Positions 8,887-20,084 are shown, counted from the first letter of the stretch. The stretch is 64,000 nucleotides of DNA from Porphyra umbilicalis (GCA_002049455.2 KV918769.1:434001-498000); one strand, 5' to 3'. Translations and numbers: made by a program. Notes: generated by a model from the letters alone, not told the origin.

Positions 8887-11800
8887 CTAAAAGCGGAAGA
8901 TCACGACGCGCCCCACGGGCGGCGGGGAGGAGGCGGTGCGGCCTGCCACCGTGAACGTGGGATAGGGGGGGTTGAGTTGCACCCGAGCGGCGCAGTAGCG
9001 CGTCGCGAGCGTCCACCAGGACTGGTGTTGCCAGCGCGGGGCGACGAGGGTGATGTCACATGGATAGGAGGTGATGCGGGCGAGGACCTGCGGTAGGAAA
9101 GAAACGAGGGGGTTGGCCCACCCGTTTTCGACCGCCCAGTCGACCAAGAACGCCGCGGCGCAGCCGCGCGCGGCGTCCGTGGGTGAAAGGGGCAGGAACC
9201 GGGGTAGATGGGTGGCCGCGGCAGTGGTAAACAGGTCGACCGTATGGGGGCCCCAGACCGCGTCGAGTTTCTCGAAGGCGGGGCGGCCCAATGCCCAGTG
9301 GGCAGCCGGCGGGTCGTCGGGAAACGCCGCGAGGAGGAAGGATGCCCAAAGGGCAGGGACGGTCTCCTCGTGGCTTTTCGCTGGGGACGCCCAGCGTACA
9401 TCGACGAGCATGGCACCCGTCTCGTCGGTGTGCTGCTGGACCGCGACGCAGACCCAATTGGGTTGCCGCGGGGGCGGGGCGAGGACGACCGGCGTCGTCG
9501 GGGAGGCGTCGTCGGGGAGCGTAAACTTCTTCTGCTTCGCTAAGCGGATGACGAGATGTTTCGGTAAACCCGAAATGGGTTCCCACGAGTCATCGCCCCG
9601 GCCATAAGTGGCCCACCGAACTTTCGCCACGATGCCGTTATCGGTGTCACGGCGAATAGCCAACAGCCGGTCGATTGCCCAGGTCGGACCCTCATCGGAG
9701 GAATTCACGTCGGGGAGCGGGGCCTGTGTAAGCCGATGCGGCTGGGCATCCCGTCCCGGCACCGGGCGCGGTGCTGGTGTGACGTCGTTCCTGTTGACCC
9801 GTTCTTCGCCATCGCCTTGGTCGATTACGAAGTAGGTGCCGTCCGTATCGAGAATCGCGAACGAACCAAGGGCCTTGGGCAGCAGCTTGTGCCCCCCGCG
9901 GTGAGAGCGGAGGAAGACGAAGTCACCGACCACCAGGTCCTTGTTCTTCGGCCGTACCCGGCTGTCCCAGTCTCGCTTATAGCGCGCTTGGTACTTGTTA
10001 AGGGAAGCGCGCACCGTCGGGATGAGCTTTTTCAAGCCCTGGATGATGGCGCGCTTCACCATGAGCGGGGAGCCATCGGCGGATGCAAGCGGGGACGAGC
10101 CAGCGAGGCCCTCAACCGTGAGGTTGGGCATACGGCGGGGGATCAGGAGGTCGAACGGCGCCATACCGGTGGCCCTATGAGGGCAGGTGTTGTACGCCAG
10201 GCTCAGGGCGGGGAGGAGGCGATCCCACTGTCGAGGGTGCTCCTCACAGAAGGCCCGGATCTGGTTCAGCAGCGTACGGTTATACCGTTCCACCTGACCG
10301 TTGGTCTGCGGATGGTAGGGCGTCGTGTACTTGCACCTCGAGCCCAACATCTCCATGACGGCGCGGAAGAACGAGTTGTCCATCTGCCGACCCTGGTCCG
10401 ATAGGACGCAGTCGGGGGGCCCGTAGGCTGCGACCCATGCGGTCAGGAACGCCGACGCGACCGTGACGGCGGTGATACGTCGGAGCGCAACCGTACGGGT
10501 TAGCTTCGAGAAGCGGTCGGACATGACGAACACATACCGGTTGCCTTCAACCGTGTTGAGCAGCGGGCCGAGGATGTCAATGCCAACCTCGGTCAGCGGT
10601 TCCTTTGGCGGGAGCAAGGTCATGGGGGACGTATGCCGTCGCTCCTGCAGCCGGTTCTTCGCGCACGGCGGGCACTGCCGGACGAAGTCGCACAGGTCGA
10701 CGATCACCGACTCCCAATAGAAGCAACGCTTCATGGCGGCGTACATCCGCTGCACCCCAGGGTGACCTTTGGTCGACGGGTAGTGCTCGAGATCCATCAC
10801 GCGGGAGCGTAGGGCCTCGGGGATGTATACTTGCATAACGTCCGTCGTTGGCTGACGGCGCACGAGGCGGCCTTCCTCATCGAGGACGAACCACGTCGGT
10901 TTTCCCGAGTCGATCACGGCGCGTAGCTGCTGGCAACGGCCATCCGTGCCTTGTGCGCGAAGGAGCTCCTCCGCTGTGATAGGGGGAGGCGGTACCGGCC
11001 CCGAGCAGTTGTTGGCGTCCGTGCCCCTTGCGGCCTGGGCCAGCAGGAAGCATGGGATGTCGTCGTCCAGCTCCTTCTGGTCCAGACCCGTCGTGCGTAC
11101 GCGGGACAGGGCATCGGGGAGGTGGTGGTTCGCTCCCTTCTTGTACTTCACCTCGAAGTCGAACTCCGCTAGACGGAGGCGCCAACGGAGCAGACGACCG
11201 GTGGCTGTCGTCAACCGGTAGATCCAGCTGAGGCATTCGTGGTCGGTACGCACCGTGAACCGCGAGCCCTTCACATAGTGTCGGAGGTGGAGCACGGCCC
11301 AGACGAGGCCCAGGCACTCCTTCTCGGTGGCCGAATAGTTGCTTTGCTCGGGCTGCAGGGCGCGGCTGTAGAACCCCACGGGTTTCAGCTGGCCGTCCTG
11401 CTGCTCTTGGAGCAGCGCGCAACCCAGTTGGGTGTCGCACGCATCGACGACGATGGTGAAGGGCGCTCCGAGGCGGGGGAGCGCCAGGACCGGCGGATGA
11501 AGCAGCGCGTCGCGTAGGCGCGTGAACGCTGCGGCCTGCGTCTCGGTGAACGTCGGGAGCGTGTCGCCGTACGCCTTGTTCGTCAGCTGGTTCAGGGGCG
11601 CTGAGATCCGTGGGTAGTTCGCGACGAAGCGGCGGTACACGTTAAACATGCCGAGGAAGCTGCGCAATTGCGTCTTCGTCCGCGGGTGACCCACCTTCGC
11701 GAGCGCCTCCAGGTTCTTGTTATGCACCCGCATCTCCCCGGGGGATATGATGTGCCCGAGGTACTCGACGGACGTCTGGAAGAACTGGCCCTTCTTGGCC

Positions 11801-13323
11801 TTCAACGTGACGCCGGCCCGACCCAAGCGGGTCAGGGCTTCGTCGAGCGCTTTCACGTGGTTCTCCGGGGTGTCGGAGAAGACGATGACATCGTCGAGGT
11901 AGACAAGGCACGTTTGCCAAGTCATCCCGGACAGGATGATGTCGAGGGCACGTTGGAAGGTCGCGGGAGCGTTGGTGAGGCCGAAGGCCATCTTCAGGTA
12001 CTCATACGTGCCCATGTGACAGGTGAAAGCGGTCTTTTCGATGTCGTCCAGGGCCATGGGTATCTGCCGGTACCCGGCATTGCAGTCGAGCGTTGAGAAG
12101 ACGCGGGCGTCTCCCAGCGAGTCGATGCAATCCTCCATCCGCGGGATGGCATAAGAGTCCTTCTTGGTCACCGCACTGAGACGACGGTACTCAACGCAAA
12201 AGCGTGGCGACCTGTCTTTCTTGGGGACGACAACGACAGGGCTTGCCCATTCACTGGTACTTGGTCGGACGACCTTGGCTTCCAGCATCTGATTTACCTC
12301 GTCACGGATCATGTCACGGGCATGGTGACCCGCGCGGTACGGTTGCTGCCGTATCGGCTTCGTCCCGGGTTGGACCTCCACGCGGTGGACGGTGGCGTCG
12401 ATGGAGCCGAGCGTCCCGTCTAGCATATACGCATGGCGGCGGATGAGTGCCTGGACATCCGGGAGTAGCCGGTCGGGTACTCCGGAGAGATCAACTTGGT
12501 CTAGCACCGCTTTTGCGGCCGCGGCGGGCGATGCCGCGTCGTCAGTGACGAGCAGGCAGTCGACGTCGTCGACCGGGCTGACGGTAGCGATGATGGTTCC
12601 CTTGCGGAGGCAGACCGGTTTGTCGCTGAGGTTAGCGACTTCAACGCTGAAGCGTTGCCCCGGGACAACGACGGCCAGGCCGCGCGCCGTTTGACAGCGG
12701 TGGTGCTTGTGAAGACGGTTGTACGGCGCGACTAGGACCTGACCAGCGAGGTCGGCGGTGACCAGCATGGCCGTACGGGTCCGCGGGGGCAGCATCCGCC
12801 GCTGCGCGAGGCGCACCGTCGCATCCCTCGGGGATCGGCGGCGTTCTCTCTTGCCGCGTGCCGTGCACGACACCGAAGCATCGGTGCACCATCTGACGCG
12901 TTGACGGCGCGGGTAGAGCGCCTCGACATGGCGGTTGATGAAACTGGTGCCGAGCAGCACGGGTACGGCGAGGCGCTGGACGACGACAAAGTCGACGTCC
13001 GCGGCGAAGCCACCGGAGCGCACGCAAAGGGTGATCATGCCTCAGGCGGAGATAGGGTTTTGTTTTGCGTCCACAATGTGGGGCAAATGAGGGCGTCGAT
13101 GCAACCGCCGCTCCCAACCCTTGGGCAGAGAGTCCACCCGAATGATCGAGGGCCCGGCGCCTGTATCCAGGGTCGGTGTCATCAGCCGCATCCGCGCCTC
13201 GTCAAAGCCGAGGGCCGCGGGCATGGTATACTGCCGGTATACCGGAGCCAAGACACGGTGTACCCGTATCTTCGGACCCTGCGGACTGGGGGCGGCACGG
13301 GGCGGCCGAGCCGCTAGCGGCAC
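8887..13323 (-). CDS. pol: pol polyprotein of gypsy element G1 (PR-RT-RH-INT-chromodomain-Dam-like)
   Basis: One frame on the minus strand. Protease: LDTGAGPSII near 13155. An in-frame TGA at 13042-13044 precedes the 1383-codon remainder. RT: VVVPKKDRSPRFCVEYR, TLDCNAGYRQIP, GLTNAPATFQR and catalytic YLDD near 11895. RNase H: VVDACDTQLGCALL, FTVRTDHECL, PDALSRV. Integrase: zinc finger H-x-H...C-x-x-C near 10660-10800, DILGPL, DQGRQM and YHPQTNGQVERYN for the D,D-35-E core. A chromodomain follows near 9540-9700 (KVRWATYGRGDDSWEP), marking a chromovirus. About 170 further residues (8890-9400) include WGPHTVDLF, GWANPLVSFLPQVL and LVAPRWQHQSWW, resembling the Dam-like module of DIRS-type polyproteins. 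The first codon of the frame is not ATG; pol begins about 8 nt after the gag stop in a different frame, so frameshifting or reinitiation is implied. Confidence 0.9.
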
Positions 13324-13331
13324 GCCCCGTG

Positions 13332-14683
13332 TTAGCTTCCCGGCCCGGCCGAGGCAGGCGGGTCCACCGTCGGACTCGGCTCCGGTTGCAGATCCCCGGG
13401 CGCGGCGCCGACAGGCTCGTCTCCGCTGAGGGAGCCGGTGTCGTCCGGCACCAGCGGGTCACCCCAGGGGTCCCCGGCGATGGCAGCCATCGCGTATTGC
13501 ATACGACTTGGGCGTAAGGCAGGACGGGCCGCGACAGGGGGTCCCGGGGCGACCGCAGGCGGCGCACCTGTCCCCATAGCCCGGTCGGGCGAGGGACATG
13601 CGCGGGCGTAGTGACCGAAACCGCGGCAGCGGTGGCACTGCACCTGGCTTAGGCGGACCATGGACGGCCGTCCCACCGGACCGCCCGGCCGAAGAGGCCA
13701 TGGGGTTGCCGTTCCGGCAGACGGCGTCCGGGCCGCTGGCGGCGTAGGGGTACATGCCTGGAACGGCTGCTGCGGTGGAGGCCGACCCATGGGGTTCCGG
13801 CTCTGTGGCGGCGTGGCCTCCGACATCGTCGCTGGCGGCGCCGCCCAAAGGACCGGTTCGGCTTTCGCTCCGCTCCCAGAGCCCAGCTGCAGGACGCTCT
13901 TGGCCTTGGTGTACCGGTCGGCTTTGCCGATGGTGACCTTGACCGAGCGGAGCCCATCGCCGATCTTCTGCGAGAGCGCCACGAGTTCGTCGAAGGTGGC
14001 GCATGTGCGGTCGGCCAGCTCGGCTTGGGCACGTACCGAGCGGTGGAGCCCCTTCAGGAACATGTACCGTAGCTGCCCCGGGTCGTACATACCCATGAGC
14101 TGTCGGCCGAGCCGCATCAACCGCTGATAGAAAGCGCGTTCGCCTTCGTCTTGGCGTTTCTCCGCGGTACGGAGGGCCATTTCGGCGGTGTGCAGGGCGT
14201 CCTCGGGCGCATAACGAGTCAACAGATAGTTGGTCGTGTGCGGGAAACTGGTACGGACGGCGCTGCCGAGTGGGCCATTTGTTTCCTGGACGAAGTCGTC
14301 CTTGGCCTCACCGCCAATGCGGTAGGCGAGGAGGTACGGGGCCTCGCCCAGAGTGACATCCATTTCGTCCGCGGCTGTGCGGAAGCGAGTGAGGAGCGCC
14401 AGGACGACCAACGGATCCGAGCCATCGAAGAGCGCGACGCCGTGGAACGGACCGTCCAGCAGGCGATGGCGCCTGCGAAGCTGGCTTGCTTTCGACCGGC
14501 CGTACGTCGGATCCGCATTGCGGACGAGGTAGCAGCGAAAGTCGAGCAGCGACGAGAACCGGCTATGATCGGACGTCAAGGGGAGCGGCGAGGGGATGAC
14601 CGCCATTGGCGTCGAAGCTGTCCGACAGGTGACCCGCGTGCGGGTGCGGCGCCGCGAGCGAACGCGGCGGCGCAAGGGGTCGG

Positions 14684-14715
<32 letters not shown>

Positions 14716-15221
14716 GGGTCTCGTGGCGGCTCTTCGTCATTGGCAGACCGCGAGGAGCGGGCGTCGGGATCCAATCGCACCCCCGCACTCCGCGAGGCCA
14801 ACGGCGACGTTGAGGCGGCGGACCTGCGCGACCGGGAGCGGTCGCGCGGGGCCGGGGTGTTTGCCGGTGTTGGGTCAGTGAGCCGGGGCCCACTGGCCGT
14901 CGACAACGGCAACGTCCCAGTTGGGTCGCGCAACGTTGTCACGTCGGCGCGTAGCTCCCGGACCGACGCAGCCAACGTACGCACAAGCGTCGTTAGCTCG
15001 GCGACCGCCGATTGTTCTGCGCGACGACTAGCATTGCCACGGAAAGCGCCCGAGCCGCCCGCGGCGGTGGCCGCTGCGGTTGGCTCGGGGATACCCGAAG
15101 CATCTTGGGGAAGGGGGGGAGTCGTATCAGCCGGGACTGACCCGTCGGCAGTACGCCGAGCCTCAGTGCCCGTATCATGAGGAGGGGCAAAGCGCGGGGG
15201 ATCGGCACCCCCGCTCGCCAT
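13332..15221 (-). CDS. gag: gag of gypsy element G1
   Basis: Starts at ATG 15221-15219 (MASGGADPPRF). The N-terminal third is disordered and Ser/Arg/Thr-rich, with a serine run encoded by an AGC repeat (plus-strand GCT run at about 14688-14717). The central part resembles retrotransposon gag: DEMDVTLGEAPYLLAYRIGG, then ERAFYQRLMRLGRQLMGMYDPGQLRYMFLKGL (only partly shown), with typical alternating helical pattern. A CCHC zinc knuckle, CHRCRGFGHYARAC, sits near 13600, as expected for nucleic-acid packaging. A short acidic/proline-rich tail follows. The frame is open to its stop, which lies 8 nt before the pol frame. Function: structural protein of the virus-like particle. Confidence 0.85.
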
Positions 15222-15443
15222 CGGAGAGGGGTTGGCTTCTTGTCTCGAGATAGCACGAACCCGGACACGACGGCGCCACGGCCCGTCGGGCACCGTCGAG
15301 CGACTCCCCCGGCCTGCAACAACAGCCGACGGGTGACCGGGACCACAGAGTGGTCACGTCACGTGCACCGTCAGTGGCGTCCGCACCGTTGTCACCGGGG
15401 CTCGCGAGAGGAGAGGCGTCCCTCAGCAGGGACGACGCCCTCT

Positions 15444-15460
15444 CCCCTGGTGCTCCACCA
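15444..15460 (-). promoter_or_regulatory. Primer-binding site of gypsy element G1
   Basis: Plus-strand CCCTGGTGCTCCACCA ends at 15460, two bases from the LTR; on the coding strand this is TGGTGGAGCACCAGGG. It starts with TGG, complementary to a tRNA CCA end. The tRNA species is not identified. The same TGGTGGAGCA core is next to the 5' LTR of the second gypsy element. Confidence 0.7.
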
Positions 15461-15462
15461 AG

Positions 15463-15636
15463 TGTGGCAACAGAGAAGGCGCGAACAAATACCCTGTAGC
15501 GACACTGACAGTACAAAAGAGAAGGACCCAAAGGGTCTACCTACCGAGAGGACCTGAACGGCGCAAGGCGGGCAAAGGCTAGGACTCGAGAGGGACGCCA
15601 AGATTTAGATGGCGAGCAAGACGGGGCGGCGTGGGG
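15463..15636 (-). repeat. Truncated 5' LTR of gypsy element G1
   Basis: Begins TGTGGCAACA like the left LTR and matches 5819-5993 with scattered substitutions and small indels. Similarity stops after GGCGGCGTGGGG. The outer roughly 190 bp found at 5994-6184 are absent, replaced by unrelated sequence. Confidence 0.75.
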
Positions 15637-16080
15637 TGTGAAGTCGATGATGGCGAGTGGGTGCGTTGTTTTACTAGGCACGGCGTTCCCAGGCTTGCGA
15701 AGGCGCGCCTGATATCCCCCAGGCCACCTCAGCCGCAGCGCCTTCCCAGGCACCCCAATGGCGTGGCCGACAAGGCCCGCACTACACCTCCCAGCGCAGC
15801 TCCCGCACCTCCGGAGGGCGCCCACAGCCTCACACTCAAGGCGCCGCTCCCCACACAAATCTCCCCCGGAGCTCAACCCCTAATGGGTTCTCCGCTGAAA
15901 GATCGACAAATAAGTACATGCAGTGTCACCAGACAAATACGAAGACTTACGACTTACGCAAGGGCCAATTGTCCCTGGGGGACTGCGAAAGTACACTTCA
16001 CACTCCCCCCAGTACCCCAGGGATAATTGCAGCCACCCGGTCGAATTTCCGTCATCGAAAGTCCATGCAAGGTTCTCCGG
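15637..16080. other. Intergenic, no gene recognised
   Basis: Contains short proline-rich open frames in several phases but no recognisable domain, repeat or RNA gene. Confidence 0.4.
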
Positions 16081-16470
16081 GGACGATCCGACTGAGGGGT
16101 CTAAAGCCCTTTAGACCCCCTTCATGCAGAAGGGTCTAAAGCCCTTTAGCCCCTTGTCCAAAAGTCGGGTTTTCAACCGACCACCGATGGGGCCAAAACA
16201 GGCCCGCGAGGAGGCCAGAGGCACCTCCGGGCCTCCCTGGTGCCCGTAGGACCCCATCCGGTCCATCGGGCACCACCCCCAAAATGACCGTTCTGGCCGG
16301 GGGTTTAAAGCCCTTTAGACCCCTTCCGAAAGTCGGTTTTTCAACCGACCTCGGATAGGGCCCAGAGAGGTCCGGGCAGGTGCCTGAAGCACGCCCGACC
16401 CGTCCGGGTGCCCGTACGACCACATCCGGTCCGTCGGGCACCACCGCAAGAGGGCCTAAAGCCCTTTTGC
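16081..16470. repeat. Diverged tandem repeat (about 150-170 bp) with hairpin motifs
   Basis: The palindrome GGTCTAAAGCCCTTTAGACC (9-bp arms, 2-base centre) is at about 16098. Variants recur near 16132, 16303 and 16453. Between them a second hairpin, GTCGGTTTTTCAACCGAC, recurs (near 16162 and 16333), as does a block reading GGTGCCCGTA and CATCCGGTCC. Two to three diverged units are present. No coding potential is apparent. Confidence 0.6.
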
Positions 16471-16476
16471 CCCACC

Positions 16477-16537
16477 GCCACGTGTTGCAACGACGCCACG
16501 TGTTGCAACAGCGCCACGTGTTGCAACGGCGCCACAT
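16477..16537. repeat. 18-bp tandem repeat with CACGTG core
   Basis: Three units of CGCCACGTGTTGCAACGA-type sequence, plus a partial fourth. Each contains the palindromes CACGTG and TGTTGCAACA. Confidence 0.8.
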
Positions 16538-16539
16538 GT

Positions 16540-17345
16540 CTGCCGCCACGTCGTCGCCACGTCTACGCCACGTGTCGGGCCCGGAACGATCTTCCAGGCC
16601 GCGACATTCGGGCCCGAAATCTTGAAATCGGCGCCCGGGCCCGCCCAGCCGGATGCGCTAAGAGCACACCCAACAACGTCTTCCCAAAGTCCGAATGTGT
16701 ATACGTGTCAGAAACGTGTCTCCCGAATGCTCCACGTGGCTCAGTTTAGGCTCTTGGGGTTGGGGACGGCTCCACAGCTACGTCGGGCACCCCAAATCGA
16801 AGAGAGAAAACGCGAATCTAGTTGATCGGAATCACATAAGTACACACAGATTCAGCGGGCAGAAAATGAGGGGTGAGGCCCTTGTCCCCCATTCTCTGCA
16901 CGATTTGGGGAGTCGGAGCTCTCCTCCCCATCTTGTTCAGCTCTCTCATTGGCTGGCGCTGCTTTGGCCGCCGTTCGAAATGCTTGTGTCGTGGCATCCG
17001 GCTTTTTAGAAAACTGCAGTGACAAACCATGCACTTTCTGTCGCGGGAGAGCGTTCGAGCGCTCACCGTTTGCAACGGTATCGCGACTGCTACGGACCGT
17101 CGCATCGAGCACGCGACCACAGGCGACCGTGCCTCCACCCCGGGATGCGACCGTTTCGGGGGTCCAGCGGGGGGCATTGAAACGGTCTGCCGGGGGGGCG
17201 GGCGAAAGGAAATCTGCTCTGTCTGTGCGGTGTGTTCACTGTGGGGTGCTGGGGAGATCCGAGTGCAGGTGGCACTGTCAGCGCGGCGCCGTCGTCGTCG
17301 ACGGCCGTCCGCCGCCACCGTCGTGGCGACCGTCTTCTTCGCGCG
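16540..17345. other. Region upstream of the Harbinger transposase, no gene recognised
   Basis: No convincing ORF or terminal inverted repeat was found. The left end of the transposon probably lies here but could not be placed. Confidence 0.35.
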
Positions 17346-20084
17346 ATGGACGACCCTTTTGATTTGTCCGCAGACGCGATGCTGGAGGATACGGAGGACC
17401 TACAAATTGCTTCGGCGGTTGCGGCGCACCTACACGCGTTGCGTCATTGGCGGAAGCGTGCCCGTGGGTCTCGGGTGCACCGGCGGCCGCGTTATGTTGG
17501 ATCTGTGCCGGGCCGCCGGCCGAATAAGCGGCGTAACTTCCGCTCAGGTTTGCGTGCTATTCTGAGAGATTATTTTGGTCTCAATGGGGAGCCGCCTGTC
17601 TACAACGAGGGTGACTTTGAGCGTCGGTTCCGCGTGCCGCGCAGCGTGTTTCTTCGTATATACAATGCCGTGAAGGACCGACCGTTTTTTGCGCAGCGCA
17701 TCAAAGCGACTGGCCGGCTCCAGGCTCACCCCTTGCAAAAGGTGGTTGCGGCTTTTCGAGTCATTGCGTATGGGGAGGCGCCGGACAGGACTGATGAATA
17801 TGTGCGACTGTCCGCTTCAACTATTGCTACGTCGGTGCGAGAGTTGATGCGCTTTATTGTGAATGAGTTTGGACCCTCATATTTGCGTCCCCCCACCCCT
17901 GAAGAACTGCAGCGCATTCTGACGCGCAATGCTGAGCGCGGGATGCCCGGTTGCATGGGCTCCCTTGACTGCAGCCACTGGGAGTGGCGCAACTGCCCTA
18001 AGGCGTTCGCTGGCATGTACCAGACTCGCCACGGGAAGCGTTCCGTGGTGATGGAGACCGTTTGTGATGAGGACCTCTGGATTTGGCATTTATTTGTGGG
18101 GTGTCCTGGATCTCACAACGACCTGAACGTTATGCATGTTTCCCCCCTCTATTTATCCGTTACGAACGGAGAATGGCCGCCCCGTACATTTTCTTACACT
18201 GCTAACGGCACGACCCGCACGCTCCTGTATTATCTTGTGGATGGTATTTATCCTCGGTTCGCGTTTTTCGTCTCTCCGTTTCCTAACCCCACGACAGAAG
18301 TAGAGGTTACATTTAACCGACTTCAAGAAGCCCTGCGGAAAGATGTCGAACGACTGTATGCCGTGCTTACGGCACGTTTTCATGTGGCTTTGCACCCTGC
18401 AAAGTACTCCACCGTTGAGCAGATGGTCACCGTCACTAAGGCGGTGGCCATCCTGCACAACATGGTCACCGAGAAGCGACGCGACGGGTATGTGTCCCGC
18501 ACCCGTATGGCCGCCGGCGGTCAGGCGGCCGGCGGCGGCGGGGCGGCGGGGCCTGCGGGTGGGCACGGCGGCGCCGCCGGCAACGCCGGCGGCGGCAATG
18601 GAGGAGCGGCCGCCGCCGGCGGTGACGGATCCACCGGCGGTGGTCTGGTTATGGGCGGGGGGGCTGGGGGAGTTGTGGCGGCGGGCGCCGCCGGCGGTCA
18701 GGCGGCCGCCGGCGGCGGCGGGGCGGCGGTACTTGGTGGGTTGCGCGGTGCTGCCGCCGGTGACGCCGGCGGCGGCAATGGAGGAGCGGCCGCCGCCGGC
18801 GGTGATGGATCCGCCGGCGGCGATTTGGTTGCGGGTGGGGGGGCTGGGGGAGTTGCGGCGGCGGCCGCCGCCGCCGGCGGTCAGGCGGCCGGCGGCGGCG
18901 GCGGGGCGGCGGTACTTGGTGGTGTGCGCGGTGCTGCCGCCTGTGACGCCGGCGGCGGCAATGGAGGAGCGGCCGCCGCCGGCGGTGATGGATCCGCCGG
19001 CGGCGATTTGGTTGCGGGTGGGGGGGCTGGGGGAGTTGCGGCGGCGGCCTCCGCCGCCGGCGGTCAGGCGGCCGGCGGCGGCGGCGGGGCGGCGGTACTT
19101 GGTGGTGTGCGCGGTGCTGCCGCCGGCAACGCCGGCGGCGGCAATGGAGGAGCGGCCGCCGCCGGCGGTGATGGATCCGCCGGCGGCGATTTGATTGCGG
19201 GTGGGGGGGCTGGGGGAGTTGCGGCGGCGGCCGCCGCCGCCGGCGGTCAGGCGGCCGGCGGCGGCGGCGGGGCGGCGGTACTTGGTGGTCTGCACGGTGC
19301 TGCCGCCGGCGACGCCGGCGGCGGCAATGGAGGAGCGGCCGCCGCCGGCGGTGATGGATCCGCCGGCGGCGATTTGGTTGCTGGTTGGGGGCCTGCGGGA
19401 GTTGCGGCGGCGGCCGCTGTCGCCGGCGGTCAGGCGGCCGGCGGCGGCGGGGGGGCGGCGGGCGATGTGGGTGCGCACGGCGGCGCCGCTGGCAACGCCG
19501 GCGGCGGCAATGGAGGAGCGGCCGCAGCCGGCGGTGATGGATCCGCCGGCGGCGATTTGGTTGCGGGTGGGGGGGCTGGGGGAGTTGCGGCGGCGGCCGC
19601 CGCCGCCGGCGGTCAGGCGGCCGGCGGCGGCGGCGGGGCGGCGGTACTTGGAGGTGGGCACGGTGCTGCCGCCGGCAACGCCGGCGGCGGCAATGGAGGA
19701 GCGGCCGCCGCCGGCGGTGATGGATCCGCCGGCGGCGATTTGGTTGCGGGTGGGGGGGCTGGGGGAGTTGCGGCGGCGGCCGCCGCCGCCGGCGGTCAGG
19801 CGGCCGGCGGCGGCGGCGGGGCGGCGGTACATGGAGGTATGCACGGCGCTGCCGCCGGCAACGCCGGCGGCGGCAATGGAGGAGCGGCCGCCGCGGGCGG
19901 TGATGGATCCGCCGGCGGCGATTTGGTTGCGGGTGGGGGGGCTGGGGGAGTTGCGGCGGCGGCCGCTGCCGCCGGCGGCGGTCAGGCGGCCGGCGGTGGT
20001 GCTGAGGGAATGCAGGACGATGGAGACGGCCTTGTGGGGGGCGGTGATCCCCCCCCGCCATTGCGCCCGCCATTGCACACGTAG
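17346..20084 (+). CDS. PIF/Harbinger-type transposase with Gly/Ala-rich repeat tail
   Basis: The in-frame ATG at 17346 (MDDPFDLSADAML) is the most plausible start. Residues 1-75 are basic. The segment RRFRVPRSVFLRIYNAV near 17610 is the usual HTH-like N-terminal region. The DDE core is clear: first Asp in GSLDCSHWEW near 17960, second in GCPGSHNDLNV near 18105, Glu in LRKDVERLYAVL near 18335, with YYLVDGIYP near 18230 and HNMV near 18460. These match PIF/Harbinger (HARBI1-like) transposases, which cut DNA together with a Myb/SANT partner; a candidate partner lies convergent at 20644. After residue about 385 the protein becomes eight tandem Gly/Ala units of about 60 residues. The frame is fully open, so the transposase core may be intact, but a roughly 520-residue low-complexity tail is abnormal for the family. 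Confidence 0.9.
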   Translation: MDDPFDLSADAMLEDTEDLQIASAVAAHLHALRHWRKRARGSRVHRRPRYVGSVPGRRPNKRRNFRSGLRAILRDYFGLNGEPPVYNEGDFERRFRVPRSVFLRIYNAVKDRPFFAQRIKATGRLQAHPLQKVVAAFRVIAYGEAPDRTDEYVRLSASTIATSVRELMRFIVNEFGPSYLRPPTPEELQRILTRNAERGMPGCMGSLDCSHWEWRNCPKAFAGMYQTRHGKRSVVMETVCDEDLWIWHLFVGCPGSHNDLNVMHVSPLYLSVTNGEWPPRTFSYTANGTTRTLLYYLVDGIYPRFAFFVSPFPNPTTEVEVTFNRLQEALRKDVERLYAVLTARFHVALHPAKYSTVEQMVTVTKAVAILHNMVTEKRRDGYVSRTRMAAGGQAAGGGGAAGPAGGHGGAAGNAGGGNGGAAAAGGDGSTGGGLVMGGGAGGVVAAGAAGGQAAAGGGGAAVLGGLRGAAAGDAGGGNGGAAAAGGDGSAGGDLVAGGGAGGVAAAAAAAGGQAAGGGGGAAVLGGVRGAAACDAGGGNGGAAAAGGDGSAGGDLVAGGGAGGVAAAASAAGGQAAGGGGGAAVLGGVRGAAAGNAGGGNGGAAAAGGDGSAGGDLIAGGGAGGVAAAAAAAGGQAAGGGGGAAVLGGLHGAAAGDAGGGNGGAAAAGGDGSAGGDLVAGWGPAGVAAAAAVAGGQAAGGGGGAAGDVGAHGGAAGNAGGGNGGAAAAGGDGSAGGDLVAGGGAGGVAAAAAAAGGQAAGGGGGAAVLGGGHGAAAGNAGGGNGGAAAAGGDGSAGGDLVAGGGAGGVAAAAAAAGGQAAGGGGGAAVHGGMHGAAAGNAGGGNGGAAAAGGDGSAGGDLVAGGGAGGVAAAAAAAGGGQAAGGGAEGMQDDGDGLVGGGDPPPPLRPPLHT
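18500..20030 (+). repeat. Eight tandem units of 180-183 bp in the transposase 3' end
   Basis: Units start with GGCGGCAATGGAGGAGCGGC at about 18590, 18771, 18954, 19137 and onward. The period is a multiple of three, so the frame is kept. GCCGGCGGC is the dominant core. Units 1 and 5 are the most divergent. Confidence 0.9.

Larger units (their letters stand above)
5819..15636 (-). mobile_element. Ty3/gypsy chromovirus (element G1), minus strand, 5' LTR truncated
   Basis: Order on the minus strand: truncated 5' LTR (15636-15463), primer-binding site, gag (15221-13332), pol (13323-8887), antisense ORF region (8848-6563), polypurine tract and complete 3' LTR (6184-5819). gag is open throughout and pol has a single visible nonsense codon, so decay is slight, but the 5' LTR diverges from the 3' LTR after about 174 bp and its outer half is missing. 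The 5 bp left of the 3' LTR are ACCAT; the matching target duplication cannot be found because the other end is lost. The element abuts a pogo-like transposase fragment. Confidence 0.85.
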
